Positions 46,001-58,664 of a stretch of DNA of 64,000 bases are shown in pieces (within the stretch, counting starts at the first letter, position 1; each line of letters starts with the position of its first letter). The notes below the pieces were generated by a model. The model was given only the letters and a program-made list of their open reading frames with translations, searched no databases and had not been told where the DNA came from. The position numbers were made by a program, and so were the translations under genes. The stretch covers positions 12,954,889 through 13,018,888 of the forward strand of contig NC_133526.1 in assembly GCF_048544455.1 (NCBI RefSeq). The letters run 5' to 3'. This DNA comes from Silene latifolia. Lineage: Eukaryota > Streptophyta > Magnoliopsida > Caryophyllales > Caryophyllaceae.

Positions 46001-46944
46001 ATGCTAGAATGTTGACGCCCTTCATCTCCGGCCAGGTTTGCTGCGAGAGAAACTTGCAGGATTGAATGGGAACTCATTTTTCGAGATATGTCCTACTGAA
46101 CTGAGTAAGATTAGACGCATATTCATTTTCTATTATTGTTCCCTTGTTTGATTAAAAAGGTATTCTCTCTTGGCATTATGGGAGTTGGCAATTTTTGGAT
46201 ACTATTACTTTTGTCCTTAAAAATTTATTATCTGGTTGTTTAAAATCTTTCTAATTTGACTCAAACTATTAATTTTTCGCATAACGTTTTGATCTATGAT
46301 CACGTAAGATTGTTTTGTTTAATTGAGGTTGGAAACAGTAACTTCTGTTACAAACTTGAGGTAGATATATATACTGTATAAGGATCTTCTTAAGAATCAC
46401 GACATTAAATAGTACTATATGTTTTTTACCAATGTTGTTCTGCTGCATATTTTTCGACTTCCCTCATGTGTTTGTCAACTATTCTTTTATGATTGTGCGT
46501 TTTTCTTCTGAGTTGAGTTTTTATTTTTCGGCTTCCTTTAAATGCAGACAGATATCAGAATGTACAGATATCAGGATGTCTAGGCCCAAGTTCAAGTTCT
46601 TGCATCGCTGATGCAGATGTTTAAATACGCTTTAGCTAACATCAATGACGCCTTCCCCACGGTTTTATTTGTGAGAACGAAGCTTACTAAGCTTGTTATG
46701 CATTCGTTCTTAGTTTGTGTAATCGTTTTGTGTTGTAATCTCGGCTTATTAATATTAGTGTTCATTTGTCATCATTATTTTCCACTAGACATGACGTTTT
46801 TAAGCATTTAGGCCAATTTTAATATACTACCGACTTACTTTCGCTTAGCATGTACCCCAAATTGGGGGACCCCGGGGTACAACAACTAGTGATTCATTTT
46901 TTTAGTTTAAACTTCCGTTTGATGGGATGACCTATTTGACTACA
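43031..46944. other. 3.9-kb region without a recognised gene
   Basis: The text has intron-like AT-rich stretches and a few exon-like islands. TTGCAG followed by GTACAGTATCAGTTTTCAAG occurs at about 44,025. A frame at 46,012-46,105 reads [20 protein letters not shown] then [14 protein letters not shown]. At 46,545-46,620 CAGACAGATATCAGAATGTA is repeated as a variant. None matches a family I know, and no continuous gene model could be built. A decayed or very intron-rich gene is possible. Confidence 0.3.
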
Positions 46945-47370
46945 TTCTAGCAGTTCATCCTCAAGCAAGGTCACCGACTGGGTCGTGACCTTGTTGGGTC
47001 ACCTTAATGACACCTTAAATTAGGATTAAGGGGTTAATTTTGGTGACCTTCAACTACTCAGGGTCAATTGGTGACCTTGAGTTGAGTTGGTGACCTTGTT
47101 GGTGACCCGCTAGGTGGCACACTCCCATTGGTTGAAAACAAAAAAAAAGGACAACCGTCAAAATAAAGAGAAGGTGACATTTGGTTGAGTATGATGACCC
47201 GGTAGGTGGCACTCTCTCATTGGTTAAAAAGTGAAAAATAATTGGGTTGGTGACCTAGGTCGTGACCTTCTGCTTGGGAGGATGAAAGTAGGTCAAGATA
47301 ATTAAGGTGTGATAATGAGGAAAAATATTAGTGACTCGATTAACTCGACCTTCTGCTTGGGGATGGTCTA
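46945..47370. mobile_element. foldback element rich in GGTGACC repeats
   Basis: CATCCTCAAGCAAGGTC at the left is inverted at the right as GACCTTCTGCTTGGGAGGAT (about 47,263) and again as GACCTTCTGCTTGGGGATGG (about 47,349). The interior repeats GGTGACCTTG many times. It is non-coding and resembles an hAT-type MITE; the class is unsure. Confidence 0.6.
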
Positions 47371-48765
47371 AGTATTGAGCACTGCAAAGGGATTTAAAAC
47401 ATTTGTGATGTTTTAAATCAAATGTGGCATATGCATATCACTAAAAGCAACCTAAAACAAATCATAGACATTTCTTATGCCATCAATTCTGACATATCCC
47501 TTCAAAAGTTACTCGATAGGAATAAGGTGCTCAATGATAGTTTTTGTGAAATGACTAATAGTGTACCAAATCATAGACATGATTACTTTATTTATTTAAT
47601 AAAATGATATAGGTTTTTTTTGAGTGTGGAGTAATAAACCAAAATCAACAATTAAAACCAACTTTATGATCAAAAGCTCAGATTAAAATAACCATATGAT
47701 AATAAATAATAAATAATCCTATTTATTAAAAGAACAACCACAAAGCCTAGGTGTCGCTCTGTGGTTGAAAGTCAATAATTCAAAGGGTCCTTTACCTTTC
47801 CTAGATTTCAGGAACCACGTTCACAAAGGCAATTAATTACACCATTTGATAAATTACAAACGATTGAATAATCAAAGTAATTATAAGTATATACTAATTA
47901 GTTTGTCTTATACTCATACAAATATAGGATATGATTGATCTAATATGGTCATTAATAAACCCGATTAATAAAATTAATAATTATCTTTACTGTTAACATG
48001 GTAACAAATGAAAAAATACTGTTTATATGTAAATATTTCATAATTGAAACGAAGGTCATTAATCGAACCATCGTCTCAGCTTTCGAAATGGGACATGCAT
48101 CAATGGTACAACCAACAGTAACAGGCTTACATCGGTCTCCATCTTTACCAACCGTTGCTGAAAACTCATCGCCACCAACAATAGAGCTGATCGTGCGTGG
48201 TGATAATATTGGCGATTGTAAGGAGCTTAATTAGAAGAAAACGATGTAGAGTGCGGCAGAAAATATGACGATAGGGTAAAACACCAAAACAATTAAAATG
48301 TTTGTTGTTGGATTAAAAAGAATAAGCTGCACATGTGTGTTAGATAAATGCATCTTTTTTTTGTTTTGTAAATGCATCAATTTGAGGATGAAAGGCGAGA
48401 TTTGGAGTGAGTGATAATGGGAGGTGCAGAGGCAGGAAGGGTCGAGGTAGGGTTTGTGGGTGGGATAATGAGAATGAATTTATATATGAAGGCTATGGTT
48501 GATTTTGTTTATGTCTTATTTATGGGCTACTAATTGTTTATGGACTTTATTTAAACGACTTATTTGAATTAATTTGGACCCAACCACCAATCACTCTGTA
48601 CTTTCTACGTCTAATTCATTTGATTATTTTAATTAAAATATCTCTAATAAAAAAAATTTAAAAATATTATTGTGACAGAAAGAGTATAAATTTTGTTAAA
48701 TATACTAATTTGTCAGTTATTTTAATTGTGTCATAAGGTAGAGTGAATATGTGATTATATATATA
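47371..48765. other. intergenic, AT-rich
   Basis: No supported gene. Open frames at 47,422 and 47,998 show no domain. Confidence 0.35.
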
Positions 48766-49135
48766 GTGACATTTGTTTGGTAAACAAAGATATTGAGATA
48801 TTCAAGGCTTTTAAGCATGTTTGACCAATCAATATGCTAATTTTAGTGTTTGTAAATAAGATATTGAAAACAAAGATATTTGGGGTCAATATCTTTGTTT
48901 TACAATATGTCTTACAAAGATATTGGTTAGCATATTGTAAAATAGGAAATTTTTCTCCATTTTACAAAGAAAACTAACAATCTACTAATCGTAATCGCCA
49001 ATTACCAAACACTCAAATCAATTCTCGCTAATTATAATATGCTAGTCAAACCTTCGATAAAATCGCCATTTATAATCTGCTTTTGCAATCTGCTTATGCT
49101 GAAATTAATCCGCTATTTACCAAACAGGGCCATAA
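48766..49135. mobile_element. foldback MITE-like element
   Basis: Left TTTGTTTGGTAAACAAAGAT and right ATTTACCAAACAGGGCC are inverse at their outer bases. Inside, CAAAGATATT and AATATCTTTG repeat as inverted pairs around 48,840-48,930. It is non-coding. Confidence 0.5.
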
Positions 49136-50740
49136 TCTCTTAAAAACATAATGTTATTGTTAATGACACTTATCTTTTTAATAAAATTTCTGACATTATT
49201 TTTTACTTCTAAATTTTTATATATTTTAATTGTGTGGTAAAGTAGAGTGAATATGTAATTATTTATATAATCTCCTAAAAACATAATGTTATTGTTAATG
49301 CCACTAATCCTTTTAATAAAATTTCTTACATTATTTTTTTACTTCTAAATTATTATATATTTAGACTGTGTAACAACTCACAATTTAGAACTTTTCTTTA
49401 CTCATATATCTTTCTCAAAGATTTTCGTTGCAATTGTACTTCATCATTTGATAACTTTAGAGCAAGTTCTCATTTAAGACGGGTATATCCGTTTAAGTTT
49501 AAAACGGGTCAAATATATCAATGTAAGACGAATAAGACAAAAGCAGAATACATTGAAAAAAATAATTGTCCTTAGAGCTGGCAAACAATGACACGACGAC
49601 AAAAAACCACCCATCAAACGGGTTTGGGTTGAGACTTAATGACCCATTTATGTAAGTGGGTCGACACAAACACGACACGATATTTAATTGGGTTGGGTTT
49701 GGGTTGAGCTCTCTAAACACGAACCCGACACGAAAGATCTGTTTACTAAATTAATCCTATTTTTTCTTGATCTTTCATCACATAAATATACTTAAACTTT
49801 CCAAATATGGACAAGACACGAAAACATGACCCGAACCCGACACGAAATTAATGGGTTAGGGTTGAAACAAATGACCCATTTATGTAAGTGGGAGAACATT
49901 TTAATTGGGTCGGGTTTGGGTTATAAAGTTGAAGGGTCTATGACCCGTTTACAATTCTGAACACGAATCCGAAACCCTCGATCTGGAATAAAATACCCAT
50001 TAGAGTGATCAAATGGGGCATTTGTCATTGTTATTTAAATCTTGGTCACAAAACAAAAGAAATTAATATAATGGGTAATGTAACGGACAACAAAAATACA
50101 CCCGCTAAAAATAATGGTCGCGTATGAACTAAGAGAAATGTCCATGACCTAAAAAAACAAAATATTTTCTTATTTTTATATACATGACAACTTCAATAAC
50201 ATGAAAAAATGTACCAGATAGCTTTTTAAAACTTAACCAAAATAAAGTCGAGCCCAAAATAATTCATAAACCTACTTTATTCTTGGTAATAGGTAGTTCT
50301 GATTTTTATTTTTTTTAACTTTGTGCAAACGAGCGCGCGGGCAGACCCACCTTTTTTGATAAGGTTTTAATGAACATGGGAAATAAAATTACGTTTATTT
50401 TCAAGTGTAATCATGTCTAAAAGCTCACTGACAATCAATAATACCCGTGTGGATTGACATTTTACCCGTTTTATCATTATGACGGAATGCCTTCGTTTAA
50501 GTCCATCTTAAGAAAGATTAGATTACTTTAATAATCAATAATAATGGGGCTAATTGAAGTTTTATTATTGTCATTTTTTTTTTTGAGGGAAATTATTGCC
50601 ATATTTTAGATACCCTTGATAGTTACAAATATGGTAATTGCAAACGAAATTATCATACGCATTAAGAACATGAAATATGACTTCAATTAAAGAGCAATTA
50701 CCACTATTAACACACTTTGCTACAATATTCTAAATAACAA
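49136..50740. other. intergenic with dispersed repeat debris
   Basis: Two imperfect copies of AAAAACATAATGTTATTGTTAA lie near 49,143 and 49,269. At 49,590-49,985 phrases like GGGTTGGGTTTGGGTTGAG and CGAACCCGACACGAAA repeat, as in a common plant MITE or SINE-like family. No gene. Confidence 0.4.
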
Positions 50741-50770
50741 CCCGTGCAATTTGCACGAGTTTAAAACTAG
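50741..50770 (+). mobile_element. Helitron 3' terminus
   Basis: CCCGTGCAATTTGCACGAG forms a hairpin. It is followed by TTTAAAA, then CTAG (50767-50770) and T. This is a canonical Helitron 3' end. The matching 5' end upstream was not identified, so the element length is unknown. Confidence 0.65.
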
Positions 50771-50858
50771 TTTATTATAAATTAAGGCTGATAATTAGTT
50801 CTACAAAGGCACACATAAACATTAAACAAGATAGATTATGATCAAGTTAGTAATAAAA

Positions 50859-51875
50859 TTACAATTTAGAAAGACGGTTGTGAATAAAGTGTTGAACCTC
50901 GGCAAACAACAACGTAGCTTGAGGCAACTCAGGAAAAACATAAAAAGCATGAATAGCCGTAGGATACTCAACTAACTTAACCACCTTCCCACTCTTCCTC
51001 AACCATTCATAATACCTCCTTTGCCAATCCTTCAACGGATCAAACCCGCCTATAAACAACAGCGTCTCCGGAAAATCCAACCCTGTTATATCCACCGCAT
51101 TCGGCCCACTTACATTTACGGCCCAATGATCCGTGTCTAGCCCATCTGGCAAGAAGGCGTTCCACATCCACCTTGTCCGGGCAACAGATACAATGGGGGC
51201 CCCCTCCAGCTCTGTTTCGGACGCAACCCTATCCATCCCTCCGAAAAAGGGCTGTATGTTAATCAACCCGATGACTCTGAGTTCCGAGAATTGGGTAGTA
51301 CACGCTGTGACAGTCACATTATGTGATATATTCCCTCCCGCGCTGTCTCCTGCGATAAAACAACGCGACACGGAGGCGTTTTGGGGCCACAAGGGGATTT
51401 CGTGGCGGCGGGTGTCAAGGAATTGGAGGACGGAAATGCCGTCTTCGTACTGACAAGGGAATTTGTTCTCCGGAGCAAGACGATAATCAACGGAGCACAC
51501 GACGGCGTTGAGTCTCCGAGCAAGACGGCGACAGACAGCGTCGTAAGAGAAGGAGGAGGGGGAGAGTAAGGTGAAGCCGCCACCGTGGAAGAAAACAATG
51601 ACGGGGATGGGTGACGTGGTGGTGGTTGGGTGGTGAGGTAGGAAGAGGCGGAAAGAGAGATTGGTGGTGGGGTCGACGGTGATGTCGTGAGTGGAGACGG
51701 AGTTGATAGGGGTGGGGTTGGCGGAAACTCGGCGATCAAAGAGGTTGAAGACGCGGCGATTGACGGTACCGTTGTCGCGGCGGACGGTGTCGCTGACGAG
51801 GCTAAGGAGTTTGAGGAGGATGCGGGTTTTCAAGGGTAAAGAGAGGGATTGTAGGTTAGATGGTTGAGGTGCCAT
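50859..51875 (-). CDS. plant carboxylesterase, CXE18-like (alpha/beta hydrolase)
   Basis: An intact single-exon gene of 338 residues, the usual size for plant class I carboxylesterases. The oxyanion-hole motif HGGG is at residues 97-100. The nucleophile elbow GDSAGG has Ser178, the acid is Asp279 (GGFDPLKDWQ) and the base is His309 (AIHAFY), so the whole triad is present. The N-terminal LPLKTRILLKLLSLVSDTVR and GTVNRRVFNLFD and the central INIQPFFGG resemble Arabidopsis CXE18. The GID1 gibberellin receptors belong to the same fold but lack the catalytic His, so this is an enzyme. It probably hydrolyses small ester substrates in the cytosol; the natural substrate is unknown. The GC-rich coding sequence stands out from its AT-rich transposon surroundings. 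The gene lies 90 bases from a Helitron end, which may affect its 3' processing. Confidence 0.96.
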   Translation of the reverse strand: MAPQPSNLQSLSLPLKTRILLKLLSLVSDTVRRDNGTVNRRVFNLFDRRVSANPTPINSVSTHDITVDPTTNLSFRLFLPHHPTTTTSPIPVIVFFHGGGFTLLSPSSFSYDAVCRRLARRLNAVVCSVDYRLAPENKFPCQYEDGISVLQFLDTRRHEIPLWPQNASVSRCFIAGDSAGGNISHNVTVTACTTQFSELRVIGLINIQPFFGGMDRVASETELEGAPIVSVARTRWMWNAFLPDGLDTDHWAVNVSGPNAVDITGLDFPETLLFIGGFDPLKDWQRRYYEWLRKSGKVVKLVEYPTAIHAFYVFPELPQATLLFAEVQHFIHNRLSKL

Positions 51876-52365
51876 TGATTGAAAGAATGTAGGTTAGATG
51901 GTAAAGTTTGGTTTGTGTAGTGATAGTGTGGAATGTGTGATAGTGCTGATATTTATTACAATAGGTCTTGGTATAGATGGGTGGGGCGAACAGACGGGTA
52001 AGGACTTCTAATAAAATGGGTAGGGGGACAAGGTGGGACACTCCATGTGCTTTCCACTTTATGGCAAATGGGTATTTTGTGAGGGAAAATGGTATCCGTC
52101 TATACGTATAGACGAATAATGTCCGTTTATAATGAGAATTTGTGTATTTATTATTCTCTTTGATTGGGGGTTGGATTTTGGAGCGTTGCGTAGTAGTTAG
52201 TCCTCCGTATTTATCATACAACAAATCATGTGATCCATCCAGACTTACGTATCGTAGACACAAGAGCCAGACTGTGACGTATGATTAATGGTAGTCGTAT
52301 CAAAATAACACAATTAAATCAGCAACAAACAATGTTTATGGTACCAAACTATTTGCTTTTTAGTA
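51876..52365. other. CXE18-like promoter region
   Basis: Upstream of the leftward gene. AATAAATATC on the minus strand near 51,950 may serve as a TATA element. A short palindrome (CCGTCTATACGTATAGACG) at 52,086-52,104 belongs to a foldback repeat. No coding region. Confidence 0.4.
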
Positions 52366-52468
52366 CTCCCTCCAACCTTTGTCTCAATCATTTCTTTACC
52401 TTTGATTAAAATACTACTCGCAAAGAATATAAAATAAAAGGTAAATAAATGACTGAAACAGTTGCGAA
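52366..52468. mobile_element. Stowaway-type MITE
   Basis: CTCCCTCCAACCTTTGTCTC with ATCATTTCTTTACC at the left is inverted at the right (GGTAAATAAATGACTGAAAC). TA precedes the left end. It is closely related to the copy at 42,804. Confidence 0.65.
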
Positions 52469-52924
52469 TATTATATTATTCCTATCATAAATCATAACAT
52501 GAATACAACATAAATACGAAATCAAGATCAAACATTTCAAGATTTATAACACATGCAATCAAAATTTTAAAAATTACCTATTTCAACATTGCTACTCACT
52601 CCCTTCTGCAAAACTTGATTGCATGTAAGGACAAAAAAATTTTAGAGTTAAAAATAAAATGGAAATGACACTCTTAATTAAGATAAAATGTGACTGGGAA
52701 TGTGTGAACTTCGTTAACTTTTCAATAATTTTGTTGAAAATATATGTTGTACAGGTTTGGAACAATATGAAAATTTTGGAGGTGATTTAGATCAAATGGG
52801 AATGTTGATAGCTAGGGGCGGAGCCAAAAATTTTTAGTAAGGGGGCACCCCCCAAAAAAATTTAATCTGATAAATAAATATTTTCGATTTTTCCCCCTTA
52901 AACTAATCAATACTCAATACATAC
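52469..52924. other. intergenic, AT-rich
   Basis: Nothing recognised except a short GGGGCACCCCCC motif near 52,840. Confidence 0.3.
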
Positions 52925-55900
52925 ATCTATCTATCTATATTATTAAAGGAAGCTTTTTTCGAGCGATTATAGAGAGTCCAACTATTACAAAAGACTTGCG
53001 AGCAATATTAAAATGTAAGAAATTAGATTTAGTATTGTAAGGGGACATAAAAATATAAATTGCGTAAAACTCTACCCCAAATAAACCATATACAATCCTA
53101 TTTGCATTGAAATATTAATTGTTGTTGGAGACTTAGCTATATCAATCACATATATATAAACACGCCTCCTATAATTTGTGGTCTACGTAAAACTCTACCT
53201 CAAAGTAAAGTTGATTATTATGTGATTGTTTATACTTTATGATGTTGTTAGTCGATTATTTGCTCTTTTGATAAATTGTTTAGAATGCTTAGTATAATTA
53301 TGCTTTGAGACTTGAGATGCAGCCTTCAACTTCCTTAAGGAATCACTTTCAATCTTCTCTTTTTCTTGCAAAAAATGCTTCTGATATTAGTACTTATTTG
53401 TGTATGAATTAATAGTACTTTGTTTATAAACGACTTTAATAATTTGAAATATGTTCTAATTTTGATGAACTGTGTTTGTTTTGTAGGTGTTCGAGTTATG
53501 TTTGATTGGAGATATTTAATTTCAAAAAAAAAAAAAATTATCCAAGAAGGTGAAAATTGCAGGTAAGCAATAAGCAATAGACTCGTGAATCATGATCGGT
53601 TTCATAAAATTTCTCGGTTTTAGATTAGGATGTTTATCATAGGTTTTTCGAGCTTTCTCGGTCGAAGTCTTCAATCGAATTCAAATAAAATAATTTGACG
53701 TGTATCAACTATTAAAATAACAGATACTTGAAATGAAAGAGTTCGACTCTTATGAGAAAACCAAATACTTGGAACGATTTTAGAGGTCGACACAAAATTA
53801 TTAACATAAAAATACCCGCATATACTTCCTCTCCTCCACAATGATTTTTCCATTTACCTTTTCACGGTTCGAAATGACACTTTGAACATATTTTGTTATA
53901 CTTATTATGTATTAATTTTTTTGTTGAAAATATAATTTTGCATATTTTTCGATTACAAATGTATTTATGTAAACTTTATACTTCGTAATTTTTAGTGTAT
54001 TTAAGGTCAAAGTTTCCGACCCTGAAAATAAAGTACGAACAACTTTATGATATGTTATCATATTCATATCGAGGCTTATTTTAATCTTAGTGTATCGCTT
54101 TGCTATTGTTAAGAAGTTGTATTTGGGTTAATTCAGTTGTATATTCATTCAGTAACGGCATCACCTTATATAAGTGTACAAAGCTAGCATCCTTTTCGAA
54201 CAAGGACGGAATAAAAGATATAATAATTAAATACAACTCGATAAATACTCGATTTCTATCGACAACTACTCAATTTCTATCGTTGATAGAGATTTGACTC
54301 AACTTCTATGATCTATCTATTCGGTTATGTATGCCGTAGGTCAGAGCTTGTCTTTTATTCCGTCACAAGATTCCAACTATTTATTTATTATTACAGTATT
54401 GTTAATTATGTGTAGTTTAGGCAATTTACAAAAGTTTGAGCCGTAATATAGTCATATACTCATATATGCGTTCGAATATGTTATCAACAATTTAATATTG
54501 AGACTTGAGAAGGCTTATACGATCATTTTGGTTTGAAAAGAGGAGACATCAAATCATCAATGACCAATATAATATGTCAAGCTATTCTACGCTGACTTTA
54601 GAAAAGGTCTTGAATGTGAGACCGGAGATAAATAAAACTCATGTATTTTTTCCGACTTTTAAAGTTTATAAGTTACATTTTAATTTTTGACGTTAAAATT
54701 TGAAAACTTTATTTATAAAATAACTCAGAAATTACACAAACAGACTTATACATCTAATGTAGAAGTGTACTATATATGAATGTATAAGTGTACTACACGT
54801 CGAGATTCGTATTGAATTTTATCATTGAAGCTCATAAATCGAATGACCAAAATTGAAAAGCCCGGTTCCACCGCCTGTGATCGCCCGGGCTATTAAATGC
54901 CCCTGATGCCTATATATATTGCTTGACTCACATATACGTAAAACTATTGGATGTCTTGCTATAAAAGATTGCTAATAAATATGGATGACACTATATATTC
55001 TCATGTCTTACATGGTGTTTTGTATGGGGATTAGAAAGAAACATCAACTTATCATCTAGAAAACTCATAAGAAAACAAAAATAAATCCCTCTAGGCAGAC
55101 AGTAAGTCTCTTTAGAAAACGTCTCAATACATTAATGAGAGACAACAAATAAATACACTAAGAATGAATTAAAAAGAAACATATAAAAATAAAATAAAAA
55201 TAATAACTATCTATTATGAAAGAGGTTTGTCGCTAACGTTAATAAGATACTCTCTCTCTTAAGAATTTATGCTAGGCACAAATTCATTAGTCGAAACAAA
55301 CTCATTAATCATATATTTTCAATATTGACAATTTGTTATAACAACAAACTCATTTACCTGAATCACTGAGATAAGCTATAAAAAATTAGCATGATGTAAA
55401 TATAGCCTAACGCCTCATATCAACACTTTGTGAACTACTTAACTGGTAAAGATTTATATAATAAGAGATCGTATATTATCCAAGAACAAATCAATAATTT
55501 CACAACAAAATATTGATGATTGACATATTAATTCTCAGTGCACCCGTTTCAAGCATCTTTGTAGACGTAGAATATAACAAAGTCATTCTTACAATTGAAA
55601 AATAATTTCTCCGTACGAATGATTTTATTTAGCTCAAGATACTATCTAACCAATAACTATTAGGCTTATAAGTTACCTACGAGTATGAGTGTAGTAAGAG
55701 AGCTGTACAATTTAATTTTGAATCCTTAACACTCTTATTGTCTTATAAATTTGAACTTGAAATTTTAAGTTAACTTATGTCATTCGTTTGGTCACTTATA
55801 ATAAGGGATGGACTTATGAATTGATGTTGATCCAAAGAGAATAAATAAGTTTAAATGTAACAAAAAATTTAAATAATTAGTAGCAAAATCCATAGAATCA

Positions 55901-56074
55901 ATCGATTTTAGTTACTTAGTAATTTTAGTGACGCCGAAAATAGCCATTGTCATATAACAAAAATAACTAATTTTTTTAAACTCTTTAGGTTTATTGGTAG
56001 TCTTGAGTGTCATTGGATCATACATCATAGTATACTACAAATAGGCCCGTGCATCGCACGGGCATTAAATCTAG
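52925..56074 (+). mobile_element. non-autonomous Helitron (about 3.1 kb)
   Basis: The 5' end TCTATCTATCTATATTATTA is preceded by A; because of the TCTA repeats it may start at 52,925, 52,929 or 52,933. It is followed by CTTTTTTCGAGCGATTATAG. The 3' end is a perfect hairpin (GCCCGTGCATCGCACGGGC), then ATTAAAT, CTAG (56071-56074) and T. No Rep/helicase is present. The interior is AT-rich with no recognisable captured gene. A second GC-rich hairpin (AGCCCGG...CCGGGCT, about 54,860-54,893) lies inside. Confidence 0.75.
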
Positions 56075-56990
56075 TACATATATATAAAGCAGAAACTTTT
56101 CGAGCGATATTAGAGAGTTCAACTTTTTTAGAAATCCTAACAATAGTAGATTTCGAAACAAATTTACTAAAATTATCCTGATAAAATTAGATTTCTTAAT
56201 ATTTAAAACAAAAGTTAATAAAATTATACTAATATTGGTAGATCAAATATATTTTAGTAAAATTATCCTAATATAAGTAGATTACAATTATCAAATAGAT
56301 AACAGACAATTATAATAGGCCAAGTTATCATTTTTATTTTTCTCACACTTATGGTCTCATACATTTGTAGTTTGTATTCCCGCATCAAAATTCAAGAAGC
56401 TGATGGATAAATAATGAATTTATTTGATTAAAGTGTTATGGTAAGATGGTGTAGTTCGTAGTTACACGAAGTATAAACTACGGTTACTTCATCAAAATAT
56501 AATCACAAAATAATTATTGGAGTGTGTATATAAATTATACATGCCTCGATACACATGCATTCAAGTAATCAATACATATAAAATAATTAACTGATCTATA
56601 TACGTTACTCCCTCCCTCCCGGCCAATAGTTTATAATTAATTTATACACGATTATTAAGGTAATGAGAGAGAAATGAGTTTATAATTATTAAAATAACAA
56701 CAGAAACACGAAATGAGAAGGAAATAAAATGGTCTTCACCCCCATGAGTTTGTTTATTTACTTTGTGTAAACTATTTGACTTATTCACCTTAAATAGGAA
56801 AGTGTGAACTATTGATCGTGTTAGAGGGAGTACTATTTTGTTTCATTAATTTATGCTAAATAAGAATGTGTAGATCATTAGATCGTAGAGGAATAAAACC
56901 GAGAATAACCGAAGTAAAATTTTGTGGTTTGAACAACTTAAAGCTTGCAGCAACTCATAGTATTATTCATATATGATGAACTGATGATCA
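56075..56990 (+). mobile_element. Helitron-related copy 2, 3'-truncated
   Basis: It begins directly after the previous Helitron end with ATATATAAAG, then CTTTTCGAGCGATATTAGAG. It aligns through to about 56,990 with copy 3 (58,665-59,690). No 3' hairpin with CTAG was found. A MITE (56,608-56,830) is nested in it. Confidence 0.65.
56608..56830. mobile_element. Stowaway-type MITE nested in Helitron copy 2
   Basis: CTCCCTCCCTCCCGGCCAAT at the left and an inverse GTGTTAGAGGGAG at the right, with TA on both sides (56606-56607 and 56831-56832). Copy 3 lacks it at the equivalent place, which proves insertion. Confidence 0.88.
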
Positions 56991-58664
56991 ATTGTAATCT
57001 AACCATTACTTATAAGAAATTAAGATAAATGAAATTTTGGTTAAATAAGCTTAAACTTATTTCTTAGAAACAAAGCTTAAATATGAGATTTCTCATAATC
57101 TCCTGACCTTACTCATGTCCAATTAATTTCTTATTTATGTCTGCCCATGTTTACTTGCTTTGTAGCCTATTGTTCGGAGTTGATCTCAAGTTCCTTTTAA
57201 TTTTATAAACTTGATTGATAGAATAAATAACTATCGGTTCAGAATAAATATTAGCAATTAGACATTATAACACAAATTACAAATATACTCAATAATAATC
57301 ACGAGGAACAAAATAATAAGCAATTGGTTCAAAATAAATAAACGTTAGCTTTTTACACGAGAATAAAAATTGTTAGCTCTACAATAAGAAGAAGCAAACT
57401 TGATAAAAAGGGAAAATCTATCGCAAGTGTCCAATTATATCGCATTTGTCTTGGATGCAGCGAATATAAATAAAGTTTTAGACTCAAACTGAATTTTAAA
57501 TGATGACAACCATGAGTAAAAATATTATGAGAATTATTTGAGAAACTTATGGAATAAACGAGTAAACATCTCCACAAGTTGAGTCGGTTATAGTTTGAAA
57601 CTTTTTACCCGCGACAGAAATTATGACAACTAGGGAGCATGTAATTTTAGTTTTTGTTATGCAAGACTTGGCTGAATACTTTAGTAGGGTTAGACTTAAG
57701 GAGCGAAATTCATTATCTTTTAGGAATTTCTCACACTAAATGTACTTCATCCTCTTCTCAATTATCTTTTGTATTGCTTTTACACAGTTGTCAATGCGGT
57801 AGTTTGACCATGATTTTCGACATTTTAGTGGTCAAAAGTATAAAAGTTTGGCCCCTTAAGAAGAAAGGTGGAAGATGTTTAGGAAGGGAGGGGAGTATAC
57901 ATAATAAATTTTTAAATATAACTCATAATGGTAAGCTCTATCACAATACCAGGTGTGGCATGTCAGTTATGTTTTTGAGGAACATTAACTCCGTAAGAGG
58001 ACTATGCCGGTTATGCCAGACCATGGTAACGTACACCGTTTTCAGCGATGCCCTAAAATACTAATTTGGTAACCCAACGATTTTGTTGATGCCATAAACT
58101 ATTAGACGATATTGTCAAATATGATACTAGCTACTAGGTGCACCTTGCATTTTATGTAATAGAATCACATTTATTTTTGATTGATTATTGTTTAGACTAC
58201 TAATTATATTAGAATTTAGTTTGGATCTATTTTGCGAGAAGTTTATAAGGATTAAATACTCTTAGTTGTATGTAGATAATCAAGGTAGAATTATATTGTT
58301 AGAGATCTAGCATTTTCTCTGAATACACTAAATTTATATAATTATGACACATGTTGTTTTACGTAACATCATTATGTATTGCTTAGTGGTTGTTGGTGAA
58401 AATAATTTGTAAAACTCATAAGGCATGTCTTCTTTATTAAGGGTTCATTATGGTGTGCTGCAGCATGTGTTATGGACATAGTGTTTTTTGATGTTATACC
58501 TATGAAGGACAAAACTTTTCTGCTAAAATTACTAATAATTTATCGGTGATAACTAGACAACTACATACACCAACTACAAATTTTTTTTTTCATTAATGAT
58601 TCAACATTGTTGGACTTTTTTTTAAAAAAAATCAAACTTAAGAGTATATTTTTACAGATAATTC
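56991..58664. other. intergenic, no gene recognised
   Basis: A 136-codon rightward frame at 57,654-58,064 has no recognisable domain, so I do not call it a gene. The rest is AT-rich. Confidence 0.35.

Noticed and set aside
51133-51739. Several open frames overlapping the carboxylesterase
   Set aside because: Shadows of a GC-rich coding region in other frames; the carboxylesterase frame has the complete family motifs.
57654-58064. 136-codon rightward frame
   Set aside because: No recognisable domain, mixed composition, and no promoter or splice evidence; kept as unannotated.
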